Part shown: positions 1 to 5,982 of the stretch, in pieces
Layout of the letters: each line of letters starts with the position of its first letter
Position numbering within the stretch: position 1 is the stretch's first letter
Assembly (NCBI GenBank): GCA_024687845.1
Contig: JAILEL010000074.1
Span: 1 to 6,994 of the forward strand
Direction of reading: 5' to 3'
Length of the DNA stretch: 6,994 nt
Source of the DNA: Eubacterium sp.
Lineage (GTDB): Bacteria; Bacillota_A; Clostridia; Lachnospirales; Lachnospiraceae
Program-made: the position numbers and the translations under genes
The notes under the pieces: model-generated
Databases searched by the model: none
Told to the model about the DNA's origin: nothing
The model's input: only the letters and a program-made list of their open reading frames with translations

Positions 1-1
1 G

Positions 2-1573
2 GTAAAGAGAGTTAAGATAGATGATACTGAGGCTGAGAAAAAAAGATATGCAGATGCACGAGACGCTGCAATAGAGCAGCTGAAAGTTCTGTATGAAAAG
101 GCTGTGAAGGAAGTTGGAGAATCAGGTGCTGAAATCTTCGAGGCTCATCAGCTTATGGTGGATGATGAAGATTATATTGAATCTGTGGATAGTATTATAG
201 AAACTGAAGGCGTAAATGCAGAATATGCCGTTGCTCAGACAGGAGATAATTTTGCAAAAATGTTCTCTGAAATGGAAGAAGAATATTTTCGTGGAAGAGC
301 GGCGGATATAAAAGATATTACAGAGAGAATTCTGAGCTGCCTTTCTGGTGCTGGCGGAGAAGGGATTGTATCTGATGAACCGGTTATTGTCGTAGCAGAT
401 GATCTTGCACCATCAGAAACTGTTCAGATGGATAAGGATAAGATTCTTTCATTCGTAACAGTACATGGTTCAGCTAATTCACATACATCTATATTAGCAA
501 AGACAATGAGTATCCCTGCGATAATTGGCTGCCCAATCCCTCTTTCTGATGAAGTGGATGGAAAGCTGGCTATAGTAGATGGGTACGAAGGAAAGGTTTA
601 TGTTGAGCCTGATACTGAAGTCTTGGCAGCAAAGAAGAAGCTCCTTCTTGAGGAGGAAGAGAAGAAGAATCTCCTTGAAAGATTAAAGGGTAAAGAGAAT
701 ATTACCCTGGATGGTCAGAAGATTAATCTTTATGCAAATATTGGAAATACTAAAGATCTGGGACTTGTTCTTGAAAATGATGCTGGTGGAATCGGACTTT
801 TCAGATCAGAATTCATCTATCTGGGATCAGAAGATTATCCTACAGAAGATGAGCAGTTTGCTATTTATAAGCAGGTTGCACAGACTCTAGCCGGACGTAA
901 GGTTATTATCCGAACACTTGATATAGGTGCTGATAAACAGGCTGATTATTTCGAACTTCCAAAGGAAGAGAATCCTGCTATGGGACTCAGAGCTATAAGA
1001 ATATGCCTTACTAGACCGGAAGTATTTAAGACACAGCTTAGAGCGATTCTCAGGGCAAGTGCATTTGGAAAAATATCCATTATGTTTCCGATGATAATCT
1101 CTGTTGATGAGGTTAAGAAGATAAAAGCAATAGTTGAGGAAGTTAAGAAGGAACTGGAATCAGAAGGATTATCTTATGATAAGAATATTGAACTTGGTAT
1201 CATGATAGAAACTCCGGCTGCAGTTATGATAGCTGATGAATTGGCAGAAGAGGTTGATTTCTTCAGTGTTGGAACCAACGATCTGACTCAGTATACACTT
1301 GCAATCGACAGACAGAATCAGTCACTGGATGATTTCTATGATTCACATCATCCTGCAATAATGCGTATGCTGCAGATGATAGCAGACGCTGCTCATAGAC
1401 ACGGTGCGTGGGCAGGAATCTGTGGTGAGCTTGGTGCAGATCTCAGTCTTACCAAAGAATTTCTTGCTATGGGATATGATGAACTTTCTGTATCACCTGG
1501 AAGAATTCTTCCTATCAGAAAGATCGTTCTTGAAACAAATGTGAGTGAGTACAAGAAAGAAACAGGAAGATAA
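2..1573 (+). CDS. ptsI: PTS enzyme I (PEP:protein phosphotransferase), 5'-partial
   Basis: Cytosolic first enzyme of the phosphotransferase sugar-uptake system: it takes phosphate from PEP onto a histidine and passes it to HPr. The frame is open from base 2 to the TAA at 1571-1573 (523 codons), so the gene is cut by the window edge; the GTG at 104 is internal. Recalling E. coli EI, the residues here align at a constant offset of 28: phospho-His161 in SANSHTSILAK (His189), Arg268 in GIGLFRSEF (Arg296), Arg304 in RTLDIG (Arg332), Glu403 in GIMIETPAA (Glu431), Asp427 and Arg437 in GTNDLTQYTLAIDR (Asp455, Arg465) and Cys474 in GICGELGAD (Cys502). About 26-28 N-terminal residues are therefore missing. 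The order is HPr-binding and phospho-His domain, linker helix (about 205-230), then the PEP-binding barrel. All catalytic residues are present, so it should be active. ptsH would be expected upstream but is outside the window. Confidence 0.97.
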   Translation, partial: VKRVKIDDTEAEKKRYADARDAAIEQLKVLYEKAVKEVGESGAEIFEAHQLMVDDEDYIESVDSIIETEGVNAEYAVAQTGDNFAKMFSEMEEEYFRGRAADIKDITERILSCLSGAGGEGIVSDEPVIVVADDLAPSETVQMDKDKILSFVTVHGSANSHTSILAKTMSIPAIIGCPIPLSDEVDGKLAIVDGYEGKVYVEPDTEVLAAKKKLLLEEEEKKNLLERLKGKENITLDGQKINLYANIGNTKDLGLVLENDAGGIGLFRSEFIYLGSEDYPTEDEQFAIYKQVAQTLAGRKVIIRTLDIGADKQADYFELPKEENPAMGLRAIRICLTRPEVFKTQLRAILRASAFGKISIMFPMIISVDEVKKIKAIVEEVKKELESEGLSYDKNIELGIMIETPAAVMIADELAEEVDFFSVGTNDLTQYTLAIDRQNQSLDDFYDSHHPAIMRMLQMIADAAHRHGAWAGICGELGADLSLTKEFLAMGYDELSVSPGRILPIRKIVLETNVSEYKKETGR

Positions 1574-1591
1574 AATCATATACGTAAGTGT

Positions 1592-1636
1592 AAACGCCAG
1601 TCGGTTAATTATGAAAAACTGACTGGCGTTTATTAT
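1592..1636 (+). terminator. Intrinsic terminator after ptsI
   Basis: A 15-bp stem pairs 1592-1606 (AAACGCCAGTCGGTT) with 1617-1631 (AACTGACTGGCGTTT). There is one G-U pair and a 10-nt loop, followed by a T-rich stretch (TTTATTATTTA). It begins 18 nt after the ptsI stop, so ptsI ends its transcript here and the next gene needs its own promoter. Confidence 0.88.
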
Positions 1637-1667
1637 TTATGAACTACTTTCAATAAATTATGGTGTG

Positions 1668-1676
1668 TGGTATAAT
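1668..1676 (+). promoter_or_regulatory. Extended -10 promoter P1 upstream of the hairpin array
   Basis: TGGTATAAT is a perfect extended -10 (TGn + TATAAT). The -35 is weak: TTTCAA at a 17-nt spacing, or CTTTCA at 18. The predicted start, about 1682-1684, falls on the first base pairs of the hairpin array. A transcript from here would carry the whole array in a ~175-nt 5' leader for the gene at 1859. Confidence 0.6.
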
Positions 1677-1680
1677 AGGT

Positions 1681-1822
1681 AACGATTTGACAAAGTCAAA
1701 TCGTTGCTCCGTAGCGAAGCGGAGGATACGCTGTGCGAAGCACAGCCAAGACTTGCGTAGCAAGGCTTGCATATATGCGAAGCATATATGGTACAATATT
1801 TATCGATGTGGCTCAGAGAGCC
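1681..1822 (+). repeat. Array of consecutive short hairpins with 3-nt loops
   Basis: Back-to-back inverted repeats with different arm sequences. H1: 1681-1691/1695-1705, 11 bp, loop AAA. H2: CTCCG 1707-1711/1720-1724, enclosing a GCGAAGC core at 1714-1720. H3: 1730-1736/1740-1746, 7 bp, loop GAA. H4: 1747-1756/1760-1769, 9 of 10 paired, loop GTA. H5: 1770-1778/1782-1790, 9 bp, loop GAA. H6 follows after a gap: GGCTC 1810-1814/1818-1822, loop AGA. H2, H3 and H5 share GCGAAGC, known in single-stranded DNA as an unusually stable mini-hairpin. H1-H5 nearly abut, with gaps of 0-5 nt. The arms differ but stay self-complementary, which suggests selection for structure or a self-templating process. 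It lies between P1 and the start codon, so it could be a structured leader, a protein-binding array or a genomic repeat element. The function is unknown. Confidence 0.85.
1789..1797 (+). promoter_or_regulatory. Second extended -10 promoter P2, just after hairpin 5
   Basis: TGGTACAAT is a near-perfect extended -10, one base from P1. The best upstream -35-like element is TTGCAT (1767-1772) at a long 19-nt spacing, and it lies inside the hairpins. A transcript from here, starting about 1803, would lack H1-H5 and have a ~55-nt leader. Only start-site mapping can separate P1 from P2. Confidence 0.4.
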
Positions 1823-1858
1823 GAAGGATAATAAAGTATTTACGGGAGGTAATGAAAA

Positions 1859-2482
1859 ATGACTATTTATTCAGTAAATGATCCTGAATTCAGAGAGTAT
1901 GGAAAGGTACTTTCAGGGTATGACACAAGCGAGCTTGTCGCAGCTATGGAAAAGGTTGAAATGCCGGCAGAAGGTGTTGCATATGAGCCATGGATTGATT
2001 CACTTGAGGCTTGTGGAATCTTTAAGGAGATTGGTGAGAATGCATTTGGTGGAATGCCAATCGAGCTTGGAATGTGCTGGGGATACAACACAGCTCTTAA
2101 CTGTCTTGAGTATCACAGAAACAGTGAGATAAACATCGGTGCTACAGACTTCGTTCTTCTTCTTGCAAAGCAGGAGAAGATAATAGATGGTAAGCTTGAT
2201 ACAGCAGATGTAGTTGCATTTGAGGCACCTGCAGGAGCAGTAGTAGAGGTTTATGCAACATCTCTTCACTATGCACCATGTCGTAAGTCAGAGGATGGTT
2301 TCAGAGTAGCTGTAGTTCTTCCAAAGAATACCAATACTGATCTTGATGGAAAAGTTACTGAGAAGGATTTTGAAGATAAGCTTCTCTGGGCAAGAAATAA
2401 ATGGCTTATTGCTCATCCAGATGCTTCAGAAGCAAAGCAGGGTGCTTACGTAGGTCTTGTTGGAGAGAACATCAGCATCTAA
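1859..2482 (+). CDS. Cupin-like protein of the DUF4867 type, function unknown
   Basis: A 207-aa cytosolic protein with no signal peptide or membrane segment. From memory it matches the DUF4867 family of Firmicutes: the N-terminal IYSVNDPEFREYGKVL, the NCLEYHRNSE segment, SLHYAPC, and the C-terminal LLWARNKWLIAHP and VGLVGEN. The pattern EYHRNSEINIG (His86, Glu90), then PAGAVVEVYATSLHYAP (Glu130, His137), resembles the two metal-binding motifs of cupins. A small metal-dependent isomerase, lyase or sugar-binding role is possible but not shown. The start at 1859 is chosen because GGGAGG at 1844-1849 lies 9 nt upstream and the N-terminus fits the family. The ATG at 1852 is in another frame and stops after 9 codons. 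Codon use is strongly biased (CTT, GCA, ACA, AAG), suggesting good expression. It has its own promoters and terminator, so the ptsI adjacency need not imply a PTS role. Confidence 0.85.
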   Translation: MTIYSVNDPEFREYGKVLSGYDTSELVAAMEKVEMPAEGVAYEPWIDSLEACGIFKEIGENAFGGMPIELGMCWGYNTALNCLEYHRNSEINIGATDFVLLLAKQEKIIDGKLDTADVVAFEAPAGAVVEVYATSLHYAPCRKSEDGFRVAVVLPKNTNTDLDGKVTEKDFEDKLLWARNKWLIAHPDASEAKQGAYVGLVGENISI

Positions 2483-2502
2483 TTGATTGAATATAAAAAT
2501 AC

Positions 2503-2531
2503 TTGAAAAAGCTGTGCACTAGTTCTTTAAA
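2503..2531 (+). promoter_or_regulatory. Weak candidate promoter for the large surface protein
   Basis: TTGAAA (2503-2508), a 17-nt spacer, then TTTAAA (2526-2531, 4 of 6 matches to TATAAT). It overlaps the terminator hairpin of the upstream gene. Only 35 nt separate the terminator T-tract from the start codon at 2582, so either a promoter of this kind exists here or the gene is transcribed by readthrough. No extended -10 is present. Confidence 0.25.
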
Positions 2532-2546
2532 GTGCATGGCTTTTTT
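2506..2546 (+). terminator. Intrinsic terminator after the DUF4867-type gene
   Basis: A 15-bp stem pairs 2506-2520 (AAAAAGCTGTGCACT) with 2531-2545 (AGTGCATGGCTTTTT). Two pairs are G-U and the loop is 10 nt. The descending arm runs into T6 at 2541-2546. It starts 24 nt after the stop codon. Confidence 0.88.
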
Positions 2547-2581
2547 CAAAAAAAGGTTAATAAATGAGGAGGCAGACTTAA

Positions 2582-5500
2582 ATGAAAAAACTTGGTTTAA
2601 AGAATAGTTTAATAAAATCAACTATATTACTGGCAAGTTTTGCGTTTATCTTCGGTTTGGCACCGGAAACAAATCTTTTGGTAAATGCAGAGGAAGGAAC
2701 CACAGGTGAACCTATAGTTGAAGAAACCGTTGTTGCATCCATATATGATCCGAAGACTGAAATAGAAACTGATTATACAGATGCAAAAACTGCTTTTTTT
2801 GATCTGAAACCTGGTGAGTCTATAATATTACATCAGGATGTTACTATACCTTCAGGTGAATTATGGGGATTAGGACATTCTATGTCAGGGAATAATCTTT
2901 TTATTGATCTTAATGGTTATACATTTACGAATGAGGGGGAATTAATTGAAGGTGGTGAGAACACATTTTTAACTGTTTATAGTAAAACAAGCACAGGAAA
3001 GTTTAATAATTCCGGAAATCTAGCTCTTAATCTTTCTAGCATGACTGCTGATGAGTTTAATTTTACCAATGGAATTGCTAATAGTTTTTTTTGCAGTGGT
3101 GGAACAGTAAATATTAGTGGTGGAAGCTTCAGCAGTATTAATTTTGCTAATGATGGCTGTGCAGATATAAATGCCACAATTACAGGTGATACTAAAATTT
3201 ATAACATCAATTATAATGTAAATCCTACATTTAGTTATAAAGTTTCAACAAAACTTAGAGGTGGATACTACTGCGAAAATCCTATAGCCAAGAAAAATGA
3301 AGATGAAACTCATTCTATTACGCTTGATGAAACAAAAGTCGAAGAATTTTCATCTCAGAGTGACTGGAAGGTTGATAAGGAAACCTTTAAGTGGCGTATT
3401 ATTGGTGATACAGTGTATGTTAAAACTGATGGAAGTCAGATGAAATATGCGGCAATACAAGATGCATTTGAAGCTGCACCTAATGGCAGTAAAATTATCA
3501 TAAATAACAATACTACTATTTCAAAGGATGATACGCTTGCTCTTAATGAGAATATTAAGAATGGTGTGGTTTTTCTTGATCTAAATGGTAAGACTTTTAC
3601 TAATGAAGGTTCTATTACGGGAAGTATGGAATTAATAATTAGTAGTGAGAGTCAAACAGGAACTTTTATCAATTCGGGAGTTTTAGATATTCCAATAACA
3701 GGAACTTCCAGTGATACATACTCGGTTACAGATGGAACAATTAATAAAGAATTTGTAGTTAAGGGTGGAAATTATAATATAAGTGGTGGAGATTTTACAG
3801 GTGGTATAAAGGTTGGGCCACAGTATGAGAATGCTGTTGATTTTACGATATCAGAAAATGCATTGATAAGAGATATGAGTATTAATCCGGATACTTCTGA
3901 TACACATCATGATATATCAGTAAAGCTTAGTGGCGGATATTATAAAAATGATCCTAATTCATTTATTGGTGGAGTTGAGCAATATGGATATGATAATTCA
4001 GAATTTGTATCAATTCAGTATGTTGAAGAGTATAAGGATCAGGAAGACTGGGCGACTAAGCTAACAGGCATTTATAAATATCGAATTAAGGAATTTATTT
4101 CTATTGAAACTGCAACCATAACTGAGATTGCAGATCAGACATTTACAGGAGAACCTATTACTCCTGATTTTGAAGTGACTGTTAATGGAAAGAAGTTAAC
4201 TGAAGGAATTGATTATAAAGTTAACTATACAAATAATGTCAAAGTAGGTATGGCTAATGCTGAAATAATTGGTGAAAGAATCTACATAGGTTCAGCAAAT
4301 GCTTCATTTAATATTCGTGGAAGAAGTGCAGTTCTTAAGAAACCTGAGAATGTAAAGGTTAAATTCAAAGAGTTTAAGAAGGGAACCATCAAAGTAGCTT
4401 GTGGTGCAGAACCATGGGAAATTGAAGGAGATATTGCTGTATTATCTGTATCATTTAAAAAACAGGATGGAGTAAAGAGATATTTTGTATGTCCATGTAA
4501 ACAGGATGGAGAATACGAAAACAATGCTGCATCCGGAAATGTGCCTGAGATTATTATAGTTGATGATACAAAAGCATATTGGGATAATTATGAAGCAACT
4601 TTTGCTGGTCTTAACGGAGAAAAAATAACTCAGACAGAAGATACTATCTCGGTTGATATGATGGTTGTAAGTCCAAGCAATACGCTGGATTACCCAGCAT
4701 TTAATTCCGGAGATAATATCAGGATATATGTTAAAGCTTTTTCTGATGATGGACTTAATTCATCTGATTTTACTTTAATAAATGTTCCTTTTGAATCAAA
4801 TGGAGTTGGTAAGGAATATGATGAAAATGGCGAGATTAAGACAGCTGAAAAAGAAGATCCGAATGGTTCAGAAGAATCAGATGTAATTAAGAGTATTTCA
4901 GAAGCTGTAGTTACTGTTGAGCCACAGACATATACCGGAAAAGCCATCGAACCTTCATTTGACGTAAAACTCGAAGGCGTTATACTAAAAAGAGAAACAG
5001 ACTTTGATGTAAAATTCAGCAATAATGTTAATGCTGGAAATGGAACCGTTGTTATTACCGGAAAGAATGGATATACGGGTAGTAAAACATTTACATTTAA
5101 GATTAATCCTTGCAAGGAAAAACTTAAGGTTACTCTTGCAAAAACTTCAGTTCCATATGATGGAAAAACAAAAAAACCGAAAATTACAGTAAAACGTGGA
5201 AATGTTAAATTAATAGAAAAAAAGGATTATACAGTAAGTATTCCAGGCAAACTAAAAAATGTAGGAACATATAATATAACAATAAAGTGTAAGAATAATT
5301 TTTCTGGTACTTATAATGCAAAATTTACGATTACTAAAGGAAATAATCCAATTGATGTAAAGGCAAAAACACAAAAAGTTAAGACTGCCGAATTATTAAA
5401 AAACAAAAAGACTGTTTTAGCTAAAAATATATACATTGTAAAGAAAGCAGAGGGAAAAGTTTCTTATAAGAAAAAATCCGGTAACAGTAATATTACTGTG

Positions 5501-5641
5501 GCAAAAAATGGTAATATTAGCGTAAAGAAGGGTACAAAGCCAGGAAAGTATAAAATTGTAGTTACTGTTAATGCAAAAGGAAATAAAAATTATAAATCAA
5601 TAAGTAAAACAGTTCCAGTTGTTATTAATGTAGTTAGGTAA
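2582..5641 (+). CDS. Large secreted multidomain surface protein (beta-helix-like units plus Ig-like modules)
   Basis: A 1019-aa exported protein. Residues 1-36 are a signal peptide: MKK start, hydrophobic core about 12-26, VNA cleavage motif. Two homologous ~210-aa units follow (65-273 and 289-502), rich in Asn/Gly/Ser beta-strand motifs (FLDLNGKTFTNEG, GG-x2-NISGG-x-F, LSGGYY) that suggest a right-handed beta-helix or adhesin-like fold. Then come an Ig-like module (512-578: QTFTGEPITPDF, GIDYKVNYTNN), an unrecognised module (about 582-735, CPC at 637-639), an acidic linker (about 738-770), Ig-like modules at 775-842 and 848-918, and a tail (920-1019) with 24 lysines in 99 residues. No LPXTG motif or C-terminal membrane anchor is seen. 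Such Lys-rich modules are common at the ends of Lachnospiraceae secreted proteins; binding to anionic wall polymers is inference. AGGAGG (2567-2572), 9 nt upstream, supports the start. The ligand is unknown; adhesion or glycan binding is the likeliest role. A paralogue lies at 5983. Confidence 0.88.
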   Translation: MKKLGLKNSLIKSTILLASFAFIFGLAPETNLLVNAEEGTTGEPIVEETVVASIYDPKTEIETDYTDAKTAFFDLKPGESIILHQDVTIPSGELWGLGHSMSGNNLFIDLNGYTFTNEGELIEGGENTFLTVYSKTSTGKFNNSGNLALNLSSMTADEFNFTNGIANSFFCSGGTVNISGGSFSSINFANDGCADINATITGDTKIYNINYNVNPTFSYKVSTKLRGGYYCENPIAKKNEDETHSITLDETKVEEFSSQSDWKVDKETFKWRIIGDTVYVKTDGSQMKYAAIQDAFEAAPNGSKIIINNNTTISKDDTLALNENIKNGVVFLDLNGKTFTNEGSITGSMELIISSESQTGTFINSGVLDIPITGTSSDTYSVTDGTINKEFVVKGGNYNISGGDFTGGIKVGPQYENAVDFTISENALIRDMSINPDTSDTHHDISVKLSGGYYKNDPNSFIGGVEQYGYDNSEFVSIQYVEEYKDQEDWATKLTGIYKYRIKEFISIETATITEIADQTFTGEPITPDFEVTVNGKKLTEGIDYKVNYTNNVKVGMANAEIIGERIYIGSANASFNIRGRSAVLKKPENVKVKFKEFKKGTIKVACGAEPWEIEGDIAVLSVSFKKQDGVKRYFVCPCKQDGEYENNAASGNVPEIIIVDDTKAYWDNYEATFAGLNGEKITQTEDTISVDMMVVSPSNTLDYPAFNSGDNIRIYVKAFSDDGLNSSDFTLINVPFESNGVGKEYDENGEIKTAEKEDPNGSEESDVIKSISEAVVTVEPQTYTGKAIEPSFDVKLEGVILKRETDFDVKFSNNVNAGNGTVVITGKNGYTGSKTFTFKINPCKEKLKVTLAKTSVPYDGKTKKPKITVKRGNVKLIEKKDYTVSIPGKLKNVGTYNITIKCKNNFSGTYNAKFTITKGNNPIDVKAKTQKVKTAELLKNKKTVLAKNIYIVKKAEGKVSYKKKSGNSNITVAKNGNISVKKGTKPGKYKIVVTVNAKGNKNYKSISKTVPVVINVVR
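2774..3400 (+). repeat. Beta-helix-like unit A (protein-level repeat)
   Basis: Codes for residues 65-273 of the large surface protein. It aligns with unit B (3446-4087) and with the unit of the short paralogue (6166-6810). Landmarks are IDLNGYTFTNEGE, GGTVNISGGSF, NATITGDTKI, LRGGYY and the closing SDWKVDKETFKWRI. The N-terminal edge is the most diverged: YTDAKTAFFDLKP where the others have YA(A/T)IQDAFEAAP. Confidence 0.8.
3446..4087 (+). repeat. Beta-helix-like unit B (protein-level repeat)
   Basis: Codes for residues 289-502 of the large surface protein. Its N-terminal half (YAAIQDAFEAAP, then FLDLNGKTFTNEGSITG) is nearly the same as the short paralogue at protein level and similar at DNA level. 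Its C-terminal half (GGNYNISGGDFTGG, KLSGGYYKNDP, EDWATK...YKYRI) is more diverged from the other two units. Confidence 0.8.
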
Positions 5642-5677
5642 CGTTTTAATTCATTATGTAAATTGTAATGTGAATAC

Positions 5678-5720
5678 AAGAAGTGATAGGCAGTTCGTAT
5701 AGAGCTTCCTATCACTTTTT
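5678..5720 (+). terminator. Intrinsic terminator after the large surface-protein gene
   Basis: A 10-bp perfect stem pairs AAGTGATAGG (5681-5690) with CCTATCACTT (5708-5717). It extends outward by three pairs, one of them G-U. Inside, beyond a C/T mismatch, AGTTC pairs with GAGCT around a 5-nt loop. T5 ends at 5720. It lies ~37 nt after the stop codon and isolates the downstream paralogue. Confidence 0.87.
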
Positions 5721-5806
5721 GTATACCTGTTTTTTTCTTTATAGAAATTGGTGACACTCTTTATTCATCAGAATTTTATTCTGTTCTTATTAACTATGAA
5801 AAGGTA

Positions 5807-5842
5807 CGACCGAATAGACATCAAAATCGACCGAATAGACAT
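5807..5842 (+). promoter_or_regulatory. Operator-like perfect direct repeat with 21-bp periodicity
   Basis: CGACCGAATAGACAT occurs at 5807-5821 and again at 5828-5842. The copies start exactly 21 bp apart, two helical turns, so a dimeric protein would meet both on the same face. The downstream copy ends 5 bp before the probable -35, the usual place for an activator. Known LytTR-family response regulators (AgrA, ComE, PlnC type) bind 9-bp direct repeats separated by about 12 bp, the same spacing. The core ACCGAATAG partly fits their loose consensus but has AA where TT is usual. The regulator family is inference; the repeat itself is seen directly. No other copy was noticed in the window. Confidence 0.75.
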
Positions 5843-5847
5843 ATTTT

Positions 5848-5876
5848 CAGACAAAATGACAAAATATTGATATAAT
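5848..5876 (+). promoter_or_regulatory. Promoter of the short secreted paralogue
   Basis: A perfect extended -10 (TGATATAAT, 5868-5876) with CAGACA (5848-5853, 4 of 6 matches to TTGACA) at the ideal 17-nt spacing. The imperfect -35 directly downstream of the paired repeat suits an activator-dependent promoter. The spacer contains a perfect tandem 8-bp repeat, GACAAAAT at 5850-5857 and 5858-5865. The predicted start is about 5883, leaving a ~100-nt leader. Confidence 0.65.
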
Positions 5877-5969
5877 TATATGCGTATTTATTTACTCACA
5901 GAACAGTTTTATGGGGAGTATTTTTGATTAAAAAGGAACGTGAGTAATGCAAATTATTATTATATTAGC

Positions 5970-5974
5970 GGAGG
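5970..5974 (+). promoter_or_regulatory. Ribosome binding site that fixes the start at 5983
   Basis: GGAGG (followed by T) lies 8 nt upstream of the ATG at 5983. The in-frame ATG at 5947 is preceded only by a weak AAGGAA and would add 12 hydrophobic residues ahead of a normal signal peptide. The later ATG is therefore preferred. Confidence 0.85.
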
Positions 5975-5982
5975 TAGTGTGT

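Larger units (their letters stand above)
5642..5982 (+). other. Intergenic region between the two secreted-protein genes
   Basis: This 341-nt stretch holds no credible gene. From left to right it contains the terminator of the large gene (5678-5720), an AT-rich spacer with no recognised signal (5721-5806), a 21-bp-phased direct repeat (5807-5842), a promoter (5848-5876), a ~100-nt leader and a ribosome binding site (5970-5974). The leader has a weak 5-bp pairing (TACTC near 5894 with GAGTA near 5917) followed by T5, too weak to call an attenuator. Confidence 0.8.

Noticed and set aside
104..1573. GTG at 104 as the start of ptsI
   Set aside because: The frame stays open to base 2, and the upstream codons encode residues (EAEKKRYADARDAAIEQL) that fit enzyme I. 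The gene is cut by the window edge.
1681..1790. CRISPR array
   Set aside because: There is no constant repeat and no regular spacers. The units are adjacent palindromes of different sequence, and no cas gene is present.
1660..1881. 73-codon + strand reading frame across the hairpin array
   Set aside because: It has no ribosome binding site and reads through palindromes, so its Arg/Lys/Cys-rich composition follows from the repeats. It overlaps P1, P2 and the start of the real gene.
4282..5115. Minus-strand reading frames opposite the large surface-protein gene (4282-4524 and 4690-5115), and similar ones at 1867-2269, 2977-3177 and 6654-6866
   Set aside because: All lie opposite strong + strand genes, lack ribosome binding sites and show low-complexity Ser/Thr/Pro/Phe composition, as expected for antisense shadows of AT-rich genes.
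5894..5925. Attenuator in the leader of the short paralogue (TACTC/GAGTA followed by T5)
   Set aside because: It has only about 5 pairs around a large loop, so the stem is too weak.
5947..5982. ATG at 5947 as the start of the short secreted paralogue
   Set aside because: Its ribosome binding site is weak and it would add MQIIIILAEVVC ahead of a standard signal peptide. The ATG at 5983 has GGAGG at 8 nt and lines up with the large paralogue's start.
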